In this document: positions 37,053 to 45,353 of the stretch, piece by piece | Layout of the letters: every line of letters starts with the position of its first letter | Numbering within the stretch: the first letter of the stretch is position 1 | Assembly: GCA_015207155.1 (NCBI GenBank) | Contig: JADEXK010000022.1 | Location: forward strand, 1-64,000 | DNA: 64,000 nt | Reading direction: 5' to 3' | DNA from: Nostocales cyanobacterium LEGE 11386 | GTDB taxonomy: Bacteria > Cyanobacteriota > Cyanobacteriia > Cyanobacteriales > Nostocaceae | Notes under the pieces: model-generated | The model's database searches: none | What the model was told of the DNA's origin: nothing | What the model saw: the letters and a program-made list of their open reading frames with translations, nothing else | Translations under genes and position numbers: made by a program

Positions 37053-39974
37053 TTACTTCGTCTCCATCCAATTATCACCTGCACGTACATCTACCACTAA
37101 CGGCACCGTCAAATTTACTGCATCTTCCATCACTGACTTAATTTCTGGTTTTAATTCTTCCCACTCCTGGGGAGGAACTTCAAATACTAATTCATCGTGA
37201 ACTTGTAATAATAGCCGCGCCTGATATTTCTGCAAAACCTCATGTATTCGTACCATGGCAATTTTGATAATATCGGCACTGGAACCTTGAATTGGTGCAT
37301 TAGCAGCAGCACGTAGTAAACCTGCATCGTAAGCACCTAAATTCTTTAATTTACTCAAGTCAATGTCTTCTGGGTTGCTGCCTTTTAATTTGCGTAAACT
37401 ATTATTGGTAAATTCCAAATAGCGACGACGACCGAGAATAGTTTCCACATAACCTTGAGCGATCGCTTGTTTTTTTACTCCTTCTAAATATGCAAAAATA
37501 TTGGGGTAGCGTTCGTTAAATCGCTTAATAAACTCGTTAGCAATGGTTTTATCTATTCCAGTTGAACGCGAAAACTTCAGCGAACCCATGCCATAAATCA
37601 CACCAAAATTAATAGTTTTTGCTAACCTGCGTTCATCTGGTGTTATGTCATCTTTTTCAAATACCAACCGCGCCGTTACAGTGTGAATATCTTCATTTTG
37701 TTGGTATGCCTCTACTAATATTGGTTCTTGACTTAAATGAGCCAAAATTCGCAACTCGATTTGTGAGTAATCAGCAGCCACCATTAACCAGCTTGATTCT
37801 GGCAAAAATGCCTTACGAATTTGACGACTAAAAGCTGTACGAATAGGGATATTTTGCAAATTCGGATTAGAGGAAGATAACCTACCAGTTGATGTTGCTG
37901 TTTGATTAAAATCAGTATGCACTCGCTGAGTATCTGAACGTACTAATGCTGGCAGCGCATCTACATAAGTAGACTTTAATTTAGATAGGGTGCGGTACTC
38001 AATAATGGCATCAACAAACCCGGTTTGATCGACTTCTTGGAGTTTTTCTAATGTTGCTGCATCTGTAGAAAAACCAGTTTGGATTTTACGAGAATGTTTG
38101 GTGCTTAACCCTAGCTTTTCAAACAATATTTGGCTTAATTGTTTAGGAGAACCCAAGTTAAACTTTTCTCCAGCTATTACAGTTGCTTTCTCCTCTAACT
38201 TGGCTAAATCTATTTCTAATTGCTGGGAAAGTTCTTGGAGATATGCTGAATTAATCCGGACACCTGTATATTCCATCTGTGCTAAAACTGCTTCTAGCGG
38301 TTGTTCTACTTCTGCCAATAACTTGTGCAAAGCTGGAAATTTATCCAGTTCCTCACGTAATTTCGGCACAAGTTGAAATGTGGCGTAGACTTGCAAACAA
38401 CAATAATTTGCTACAGCAGCAATATCTATATCAGCAATAGTTTTGCCTTTGGGAACTAAATCTAGATAATTCTGCACCATTAATCCCAAATATCGCAGCG
38501 CCAAATCACTCAAGTTGTGGCTAGTATCTGGATTTAGCACATAACTGGCTAGCATGGGATCAAATATTACTCCCGCCAAGTTGATTTTTTGACAACGGAA
38601 AACTAAGCGGTCAAATTTGCCATTCTGGAATGTTTTGGGATAGTCAGCATTTTCCAGAATTGGACGTAGTGCTTCTAACACCATATCTTTAGGCAAATTT
38701 TCCCCAGTTTTATGATTAATTGGAATATAAGCTGATTCATCAGGTTTAATTCCCCAGCAGCAGCCAATTCCGACTAATTCCGCATCCCGTGGCTCTAAAT
38801 CACTAGTTTCGGTGTCCCAAGCAACAGGTATTTCTAAGTTGGTAAATTGTTGTAATAGGTTGACTAACTCGGTGAGTTTGGCTTCTGTATTAATGATACG
38901 TGGTTGAATTAATGATGTCGGTTGCTGTGGCGCTGCGGCTGTATCTTCAGCACTGAAGAACCACATATCATTGTCTTCATCAGTATTCGGTTGTGTGATT
39001 GTTTCAGGTGATGGATGCTCTGTGACTTCGCCGCCAAAACGTTTCTGAAGTTCGTTGACTTTGCCTAAAAAAGTTTTGAATTCTAACTTTTCTAAAATTG
39101 GTATGAGAATACTGGTGTCGAACCCTGTTAATTTGCAATCTTCTAAATCAATTTCTAAAGGAACATCTACAACGATTTTTGCTAAGTAGTGAGACCTTTG
39201 AGCGTCTTCTCTACCTGTTGCTAATTTTTTCTGGGTTGCGCCTTTAATTTCATCTAGTGCCGCATAAATCTGCTCAAGCGAGCCATAGGTGCTAAGTAGT
39301 TGCACGGCTGTTTTTTCGCCAATTCCCTTGACACCGGGAATATTATCTGATTTGTCACCACAGAGGGCTTTAAAATCGACAATTTGCGTAGGTAATACGC
39401 CCAATTTTTCTTTAACTTGTTCTGTACTAAATTCAGTGATGCTGTTTGTAGAGCGCTTCAGAGCATCTGGACTAAAATTTAAAACAGTAATTTCCTGATC
39501 AGGATCGATTAATTGAAATAAATCGCGATCGCCTGTCAAAATTTTCACTTTATACCCAGCCGCAGTTGCTTTTTGTGCTAAGGTTCCCAACACATCATCT
39601 GCCTCATAACCAGGTGCAGTCAAGATTGGCAGATTAAAGCCTTCCAGTAATTCGTGGAGATTTTTCAAATCAGGAACAAAGTCCTCTGGCGTTCCTGGAC
39701 GATCAGCTTTATATGTATCGTCGGCTTCATGGCGAAAAGTTGGCAAGCCTAAATCAAAAGCGATCGCCATTGCTTGTGGCTGTTGTGTAGCCATGACTTC
39801 CAAAAGGCACTTGAGAAAGCCAAAACATACACTGGTAGGAATCCCCGTCTTGGTACGTAGTCCCCCGTCTCGCCCTTTGGCGAAAGCAAAGTATGAACGA
39901 AAGGCAAGAGAGTGTCCATCTACAAGGATGAACGTGGGACGTGTTGCTGTTACAGAATCGGCAGTTTGAGACAT
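37053..39974 (-). CDS. polA: DNA polymerase I
   Basis: Repair and gap-filling polymerase, 973 residues. The 5'-3' nuclease domain (about 12-300) has the acidic residues LVDGHS, EADD and LTGDRD. The proofreading-like domain (about 365-545) keeps D387/E389 (WDTET) and D455 (KFDRL), but the third site reads YCCLQ (524-528), with Gln where YxxxD has Asp. The polymerase domain (about 600-973) has VAADYSQIELR (D735), RRLAKTINFGVIYG and VHDEL. Complete, with no close operon partners. Confidence 0.96.
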   Translation of the reverse strand: MSQTADSVTATRPTFILVDGHSLAFRSYFAFAKGRDGGLRTKTGIPTSVCFGFLKCLLEVMATQQPQAMAIAFDLGLPTFRHEADDTYKADRPGTPEDFVPDLKNLHELLEGFNLPILTAPGYEADDVLGTLAQKATAAGYKVKILTGDRDLFQLIDPDQEITVLNFSPDALKRSTNSITEFSTEQVKEKLGVLPTQIVDFKALCGDKSDNIPGVKGIGEKTAVQLLSTYGSLEQIYAALDEIKGATQKKLATGREDAQRSHYLAKIVVDVPLEIDLEDCKLTGFDTSILIPILEKLEFKTFLGKVNELQKRFGGEVTEHPSPETITQPNTDEDNDMWFFSAEDTAAAPQQPTSLIQPRIINTEAKLTELVNLLQQFTNLEIPVAWDTETSDLEPRDAELVGIGCCWGIKPDESAYIPINHKTGENLPKDMVLEALRPILENADYPKTFQNGKFDRLVFRCQKINLAGVIFDPMLASYVLNPDTSHNLSDLALRYLGLMVQNYLDLVPKGKTIADIDIAAVANYCCLQVYATFQLVPKLREELDKFPALHKLLAEVEQPLEAVLAQMEYTGVRINSAYLQELSQQLEIDLAKLEEKATVIAGEKFNLGSPKQLSQILFEKLGLSTKHSRKIQTGFSTDAATLEKLQEVDQTGFVDAIIEYRTLSKLKSTYVDALPALVRSDTQRVHTDFNQTATSTGRLSSSNPNLQNIPIRTAFSRQIRKAFLPESSWLMVAADYSQIELRILAHLSQEPILVEAYQQNEDIHTVTARLVFEKDDITPDERRLAKTINFGVIYGMGSLKFSRSTGIDKTIANEFIKRFNERYPNIFAYLEGVKKQAIAQGYVETILGRRRYLEFTNNSLRKLKGSNPEDIDLSKLKNLGAYDAGLLRAAANAPIQGSSADIIKIAMVRIHEVLQKYQARLLLQVHDELVFEVPPQEWEELKPEIKSVMEDAVNLTVPLVVDVRAGDNWMETK

Positions 39975-40534
39975 AGCCCTATTTTAGCCAGAAGCTTTGG
40001 TCATAAAACTAGTGGGTCAGTTCTTTGTTGAGTACAGTTTTAAAGACTGTGAAATAGTTTCAGCATACCAATTATTTCTACATCCGTATAAAAAGCATTA
40101 AATTTGTAGATTTAGTACGGAAGCAAATTTAAACTAGCTTTTAAGAAATAGTGCTGAGTGCGCTGCTTGCCCTAAGCGAAGTCGAAGGGGAGTGCTGAGT
40201 TAGAAGTAAAAACTGTTTCTTTCATTCGTGGCTGGTGGTGTGCAGTTCATAGCTGCATAAACTCTTCGGGTAATTTCTTTCACCCTTTATCCACGTAGCG
40301 GACACACCACAAGGAGTAAGCTCAATCGTGACTTTGGCGAGTGCTTACCAGCATCGAAGTCTCTTTTCATTAACAAAACTTTATATACATGTTCTCAAAG
40401 ATGTATTTGTCGAACTTATTTCATAATCAAAGCTTTACATAAATTTAAGTATATTTATCAAGCCTACAAGCGAAATTTCAGAGTTAGAAATAAGTTGTAA
40501 TCATGCAATCGTTAGTTTGAGAAATCCATTTTCC
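39975..40534. other. Intergenic region with filler repeat and a branched hairpin set
   Basis: Contains the 'agtgctgagtgcgctg...gaagtcgaagggg' repeat (40151-40203) and a candidate three-way fold: stem 40235-40242 with 40303-40310, enclosing GCAG/CTGC (40242-40256) and GGGT/ACCC (40268-40285), then GTAAGC/GCTTAC (40316-40349 region). No open frame supported. Leader of the PEP-CTERM gene. Confidence 0.45.
40151..40203. repeat. 'agtgctgagt...gaagtcgaagggg' filler, copy 1
   Basis: Copy 2 with near-identical sequence lies at 52014-52067; a shorter relative is at 32087-32107. Confidence 0.85.
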
Positions 40535-41251
40535 ATGACAACAAAACTACTCAATTCTTTAGCCACCGCCACAACTTTGGCAGGAATCATGGCAACAGCA
40601 GGAGTTGCTAATGCAGCTTCCCTTTCATTCACTACTTCCACTGATTTCGAGCTAACAGACATTATTAATTCAGTTCTCAGCATTCAAAAGTTTGATTCAT
40701 CTCTCGGTACTCTCAATAGCGTTAAGCTAGATTTTGTCAGTGACTTAACTGGAAGTGCTGGATTTGAAAACAGAGGTGCCGGAGCGTCTACAATCACAGT
40801 TAGGTTAGGTGCTGATATTTCATTGCAGCAATCTGACTTACAACTAGAACCTCCCTTTCCGATTAGTCCAGAGAGTTCTCAAACATACCAAGTTAATGCC
40901 TTTGATGGCACAGTTGATTTTGCTGGTACTTCCGGAAGAACTGTTCAAGGGCTAACGGCAACTCAATCCACCACTACAATGTTCACTGATGCCTCATCCT
41001 TACAGATATTTACTGGTATCGGCAATCTAGACTTTTTATTCTCAGCTTTAGCTACCTCAGGGGTAACAGGCTCAGGCAACATCAGTTCTTTTGTTGATAC
41101 ACTTGCCAAAGCAAGTCTCAAAGTCACATATGATTATGATGAGTTGACGACTGTTCCTGAACCTTCCACCGCTCTGGGAATGGGTCTCATTGCCGGGCTT
41201 GGTTTGTTATCACAACGCAAAAAAAGCTGGTTCAAGATTACCAATTCATAG
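40535..41251 (+). CDS. PEP-CTERM sorting-domain exported protein
   Basis: A 238-residue secreted protein: N-terminal signal peptide (MTTKLLNSLATATTLAG...ANA), a beta-rich body with DNA/Ser/Thr-rich strands resembling choice-of-anchor E domains, and a C-terminal PEP-CTERM tag (VPEPSTALGMGLIAGLGLL followed by Arg/Lys), recognised by an exosortase. The first frame start is a TTG at 40517; the ATG at 40535 gives a proper signal. Role probably in extracellular matrix (inference). Confidence 0.88.
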   Translation: MTTKLLNSLATATTLAGIMATAGVANAASLSFTTSTDFELTDIINSVLSIQKFDSSLGTLNSVKLDFVSDLTGSAGFENRGAGASTITVRLGADISLQQSDLQLEPPFPISPESSQTYQVNAFDGTVDFAGTSGRTVQGLTATQSTTTMFTDASSLQIFTGIGNLDFLFSALATSGVTGSGNISSFVDTLAKASLKVTYDYDELTTVPEPSTALGMGLIAGLGLLSQRKKSWFKITNS

Positions 41252-41260
41252 ACTTTTGGC

Positions 41261-41288
41261 AAGGGTGGGTTTTTACCACCCTTTCTCA
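41261..41288 (+). terminator. Intrinsic terminator of the PEP-CTERM gene
   Basis: Eight-bp stem AAGGGTGG (41261-41268) with CCACCCTT (41276-41283), then TCTCAATTT. Confidence 0.6.
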
Positions 41289-41457
41289 ATTTCTAAAAGA
41301 TTACTTGCCGTTGACATTTAACTATCAGTAATATTTTCTGATATAGTCAACAGTCATAGTTTCAGAAGTCTATTTATTCAACAGTTGCGTATTGATTTCA
41401 ATGTTTTTCTCTAGGTGTTTAAATAGCTGCTTCTGTCAAGCTATGAAAATTAAATCT

Positions 41458-41488
41458 AAAAAACCCGGATCATGTATCTGGGTTTTTT
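41458..41488 (+). terminator. Second intrinsic terminator 200 bases further on
   Basis: Thirteen-bp stem (41458-41470 with 41476-41488, one G-U), loop CATGT, A-run and T-run flanks. It ends a transcript that no visible gene explains. Confidence 0.8.
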
Positions 41489-41733
41489 ATTGTAAATATG
41501 AGACCCTATAAATCACCATTATGACCATAATTATGCAGCAAAATTCGGATATCGGGAGTTACTTTATCTCACTTTGGACTGGCACCATTGCACAAACATC
41601 CTGGTATACTCCCTCTGCTTCCCCTACCTCCCCTACTTGCCTAAATGTATTGCACCTTAGGTATGACCACTCCCCACTGCCTCCTAGAGCCTGTTAACCT
41701 CATACTGGGAGTTTAAACCTTGATGGGAAATTT

Positions 41734-42609
41734 ATGCACAAAGCATCTGCCGTTGACTTGGCATCCACTGTTAATCTAGCCATAGCTGCAAAAGAAATTA
41801 AATTACTGGTTTTAGATATAGATGGCACAATTTCTGGACAATCCAATACGTTGAGCGAACCTGTAAAGCAAGCGATCGCATCAGTGCAAGCTCAAGGAAT
41901 TCAAGTAGCGATCGCTACTGGTCGTATGTATTGTTCAGCCTTACGCTTCCACCAAGAAATTAACTCTACCCTACCGTTGATGGCCTATCAAGGAGCCTGG
42001 ATTCAAGACCCAGCTAATCAGAAAATTCATCGGCATTTAGCTGTTTCCAAAGAAATTGCTCACCAGTTACTAGACTATTTTGAACAGCCGCACTTGCGAT
42101 CGCTTTTATCTGTGCATTTTTATATCAATGACCAGCTTTATGTGCGGGAGTTAACCCCAGAAACCCAAATTTATGCAGCCCGGTCTGGTATTACGCCGAT
42201 TCCTGTAGGTGATTTGCGCCAAGTCTTAACGAATGAACCCACAAAAGTCTTGGCTTTGTGCGATGACACAAATGTTATCAATGAGCTACTGGGGAATTTG
42301 CGTCGCCAATACACACCTGCTGAACTTTATCTGACAACATCTATTGCTACCTTTTTTGAAGCAACTAATGCTTTTGTGAATAAAGGAACTGCTGTGCGCT
42401 ACTTAGCAGAAGAATTGCTAGGATTACAAAGAACCAATGTCATGACCATTGGTGATAATTTCAACGACTTAGAAATGCTAGAATATGCTGGCATTGGTGT
42501 AGCTATGGGTAATGCACCAGCAGGTGTACAAGCGATCGCCCAGTGGGTAGCTCCTAGCGTAGAGGAAGATGGCGCTGCACAGGCGATCAAAAAATTTTTA
42601 CTGTCTTAA
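41734..42609 (+). CDS. HAD superfamily (Cof-type) phosphatase
   Basis: A 291-residue hydrolase. Motif I LDIDGTI (nucleophile Asp), motif II AIATGR, motif III Lys in NKGTAV and motif IV GDNFNDLEM are all present, with a C2B-type cap between, as in Cof/YidA sugar-phosphate phosphatases. Substrate unknown. It is preceded by a short stretch of STRR-like 'actcccc' filler and is monocistronic. Confidence 0.9.
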   Translation: MHKASAVDLASTVNLAIAAKEIKLLVLDIDGTISGQSNTLSEPVKQAIASVQAQGIQVAIATGRMYCSALRFHQEINSTLPLMAYQGAWIQDPANQKIHRHLAVSKEIAHQLLDYFEQPHLRSLLSVHFYINDQLYVRELTPETQIYAARSGITPIPVGDLRQVLTNEPTKVLALCDDTNVINELLGNLRRQYTPAELYLTTSIATFFEATNAFVNKGTAVRYLAEELLGLQRTNVMTIGDNFNDLEMLEYAGIGVAMGNAPAGVQAIAQWVAPSVEEDGAAQAIKKFLLS

Positions 42610-42978
42610 GGGTACTTTTTGTAGGTATACCCTATACAAATCTATATGAAATCAGAAAGGACACCGACGACTGGCCGTGTTTCGTCTCGGTGCCCTTGCT
42701 GGTTCGCTCCTCACACACCTGCTAATATAGCCGAGGTGATTAAATGAGTCAATAGTTACCAGAAAAGTTTTGATTTTTCCCTCAGAGACAGTACTGACCT
42801 AGGGTACGCTCATTCAGCACAAAATTGCGTAGGCATTCTTTGAGAATCATGGCAAAGCCTGATGGTAAAAATTTTTTTCATCCAAAATCCAAAATTGCTA
42901 TGACTAAAACTAGGGTGCAGGGTGTGGGGAGGAAATAGAGAACAGCTTTTTTGTATACCCTACACTCTTCAAGTTGAC
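42610..42978. other. Intergenic region with unassigned structured element
   Basis: Between convergent genes. A GC-rich stretch (42658-42745) stands out in AT-rich surroundings: stem GGACACCGA/TCGGTGCCC encloses CGA/TCG, followed by CTCCTCACACACC and a second stem CACCTGCTA/TAGC..AGGTG. No gene or named RNA recognised. Confidence 0.4.
42658..42745. ncRNA. Candidate small structured RNA (strand uncertain)
   Basis: Two adjacent hairpins joined by a single-stranded CTCCTCACACAC run, reminiscent of the exposed motif in Yfr1-type RNAs but with a mismatch and no U-tract. On the minus strand the first hairpin is followed by CCTTTCT. Confidence 0.3.
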
Positions 42979-43929
42979 TTATAACTCCAAAGGCGCAAAA
43001 ACCCCCAGTTTCTCTACCAGCAAAAACCTCAACACAGACTGAGTAGCCATCACCAATCCCAGTCTGGCTTGGGCTAATTCTGGTGAGGAAGTTTTTATAT
43101 CTCCCCAAATGCGGCAAATGCGCCAGAAGGACTCAAAAGCTTGAGTTAAATCTAGCCCCACTTTTTCCCAGTTTACCGAAGCACTAAAATCAAAGCTCTC
43201 TAAATGATCTACTGCTTGCACTAACTCAGAAATTAGATGACCTTCAGCTGGGTGATTAAGGCGGAGCATGTCTTCACAATTAAGCCAAGGTATCTGTTCT
43301 GTGGAGGTTACACGCCAAAAAGCTGACACAGAACTTGGGAAATTCGGCTTTTGCCACTGGGCATTTTCCCCAGCCTCTGGTAGTGGTTCCCTGAGTTTAA
43401 TCAATCCTTCTCGGTGAGCTAGCAGTACTAATGAGCAGCAACGTGCATGGGCATATTGAATTGCAAACAACCGGGCAGGATTTTGAGAGATAATTTCTCT
43501 TTTTCTTATTGCCCCCCAATCTTGAAGCGCTCCATCTCCCCATTTCCCTATTTCCTCATTTTCCCCTACATTCCTCACAGCCAGACGTTGCAACCAGGCT
43601 GCTAGAAATGGATGAGTTAATTCTAAATAAATCCAACCAGGAGGAACTATTTTGACGTTGAAAACGTCACCATCGGTTGCCAATAAGTGAAAGGCGATAC
43701 CACTGGCTATCTCCATAGGTGTTTGATTATGAGATTTTGACAGCCGTAGGGCTACACCTGAGATATACAAAACTTGGTTATTATCTCTACCTTTATATAG
43801 AGGGAATTGTTTATCTTTTATGCAGCGATATTCTTCGCTCAAAGTATGACCACTGAGTGAATGCAGTAAGTAGCTATATATTAAGCGCTTAATTGATAGA
43901 TAGTTGCTCACTAGTAGTCTTTGATGCAC
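42979..43929 (-). CDS. ArgRS-like protein: N-terminal-type and DALR anticodon-binding domains, no catalytic domain
   Basis: A 316-residue protein. The C-terminal half (about 185-316: RLFAIQYAHARCCSLV..., FWRICRI, ARLGLVMATQSVLRFLLVEKLGV) matches the DALR anticodon-binding domain of arginyl-tRNA synthetase. The front resembles the ArgRS N-terminal region. The HIGH/KMSK catalytic domain is absent. Such truncated paralogues are encoded in many cyanobacteria; role unknown, perhaps tRNA-binding. The ORF ends 10 bases after residues matching VFAPLEL. Confidence 0.78.
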   Translation of the reverse strand: MHQRLLVSNYLSIKRLIYSYLLHSLSGHTLSEEYRCIKDKQFPLYKGRDNNQVLYISGVALRLSKSHNQTPMEIASGIAFHLLATDGDVFNVKIVPPGWIYLELTHPFLAAWLQRLAVRNVGENEEIGKWGDGALQDWGAIRKREIISQNPARLFAIQYAHARCCSLVLLAHREGLIKLREPLPEAGENAQWQKPNFPSSVSAFWRVTSTEQIPWLNCEDMLRLNHPAEGHLISELVQAVDHLESFDFSASVNWEKVGLDLTQAFESFWRICRIWGDIKTSSPELAQARLGLVMATQSVLRFLLVEKLGVFAPLEL

Positions 43930-44201
43930 ATAGTTCTGTGCAAAAAACTATTTCTTAACTGATTCGGATATTTTCTTCATCTATCCTCAGATATAGACCT
44001 AATTTAGATGAAGAAAAATGAGAGTAGCATAAAATTTGATGAATATTCGATGAATAGTAAGTAAACTTTACTACCATCATTGTACAGTAGGAAGTATAAC
44101 AAAAGAGTAGAGTGCAAATTGCCTTCTACTCTTTGGATGGCTGGCGCTGTTAGGCGTTAAGCCTACCCCGCCAACACAAAGACACTCCTTGCACCTTATC
44201 T

Positions 44202-44960
44202 ATGACGTCTTTGTCTTCAGCCGAACGCTCTTTGTTACCTATGCAATCTCCATCCTCCTTTTCTGAGGCATCACGGCCTTTTCTGACTTGGCAACGGATT
44301 CTTGACTGGGCTCAAGAACACTACCGATGCCGCACCTTTAGCAAAGATGAACGCATTCCAGCCCGGCCTGGATTGCTGTATTTGGTGCAAAGGGGCGCAA
44401 TCCGCATGGTAGGAACCGCTCAGGTTAGTGCCACTGCCAGTCAGCTAACGTCTCGACGAATCAACAGAACTCCAGAAGAAGCTTTCTTGGGTTTTGTCGG
44501 AGCGGGACAGCCGTTTGAAATTGTTGCTCAGTCACCATTCACGCTCCAAGCATACGCCCACGTTGACCAGACTGCGGTGCTGTGGATGTACTGGCACGAC
44601 TTAGACAACTGGCCTCACTTCCGGCGCGAAGTGATGGATGCCTTTAGGTATCAGCACCAGCGTAAACTGCTGTGGCTGAGTGCCTTGGGACAACGGCGGA
44701 CAATCGACCGACTCTTAGGATTTCTCACATTGTTAATTGAGGAATATGGAGAGCCAGCGATGAGCGAAACCGATCCCGATGTCATTCGTGGCTATTGTCT
44801 GCCCTTTCCTCTTACTCATGCCCAAATTGGTAGCGCGATTGGTTCGACTCGTGTCACCGTCACTCGCTTGATGGGTAAGTTGCGTCAACGCGGCTTAATC
44901 CTGACTCAGGGTGACAATCTCATTTGCTTACCAGCAGAGTCGATTAATAGAGTCAGCTAA
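44202..44960 (+). CDS. Crp/Fnr family transcriptional regulator
   Basis: A 252-residue regulator with a degenerate cyclic-nucleotide-like beta roll (about 35-140) and a Crp-type helix-turn-helix (LTHAQIGSAIGSTRVTVTRLMGKLRQRGLI). The cNMP signature is missing. Trp-rich middle (VLWMYWHDLDNWPHFR). Its start lies beside the divergent ArgRS-like gene. Targets unknown. GTG/ATG choice: ATG at 44202 follows a weak site; an ATG at 44241 is possible. Confidence 0.85.
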   Translation: MTSLSSAERSLLPMQSPSSFSEASRPFLTWQRILDWAQEHYRCRTFSKDERIPARPGLLYLVQRGAIRMVGTAQVSATASQLTSRRINRTPEEAFLGFVGAGQPFEIVAQSPFTLQAYAHVDQTAVLWMYWHDLDNWPHFRREVMDAFRYQHQRKLLWLSALGQRRTIDRLLGFLTLLIEEYGEPAMSETDPDVIRGYCLPFPLTHAQIGSAIGSTRVTVTRLMGKLRQRGLILTQGDNLICLPAESINRVS

Positions 44961-45353
44961 AGCGCATTCAGATTTCTCACGAGAAGCCGCAGTAAGTTAG
45001 CGTCAGCAACACCTACTTGCTGCTAGGCTTGACCAGTCTGTTTGACCACCACAAACAGACTGCGCGTAATCAGTTAATGCTGATGGAAGAATCTCAATGT
45101 TCAATTTGTTTCGTTTACCAAGAGCATTTAGAAGGGAGAATAAATGGTTCTTGGTAGGAAGCAGTTTATTGCCCTTGCGTCCGCCCCAACGGCAAGGGCT
45201 AATAAAATGTTGAGGATCTGCGCTTTGGGGCAAAAGCGTATTTTTTAGATGTCACCGAGACTGTCAGCTCATTTTTATAAGACTTGGGTGGTTGTGGAAG
45301 TAAAGTCCACAAGGGAGACCACCCAAAATGTCTTGAAAAAATTAATTTCGTTA
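44961..45353. other. Intergenic region with three hairpins
   Basis: 11-bp stem CAGTCTGTTTG/CAAACAGACTG (45034-45044, 45052-45062), 8-bp stem GCCCTTGC/GCAAGGGC (45171-45178, 45192-45199), and the two-part stem listed as terminator (45284-45326). A 76-residue minus-strand open frame here is not convincing. Confidence 0.5.
45284..45326 (-). terminator. Two-part hairpin after the kinase gene
   Basis: TTGGGTGGT (45284-45292) pairs with 45318-45326, and TGTGGA (45293-45298) with TCCACA (45306-45311), leaving a six-base bulge on the 3' side. On the minus strand it lies 28 bases past the kinase stop and is followed by GTCTTATAAAAA, a weak U-tract. Confidence 0.45.

Noticed and set aside
42700..42730. 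Yfr1 identification of the CTCCTCACACAC motif
   Set aside because: One mismatch in the core, no U-tract terminator hairpin in the right place; left as unassigned structure.
45003..45233. 76-residue minus-strand frame
   Set aside because: Runs through hairpins of an intergenic region and has no ribosome site or recognisable sequence.
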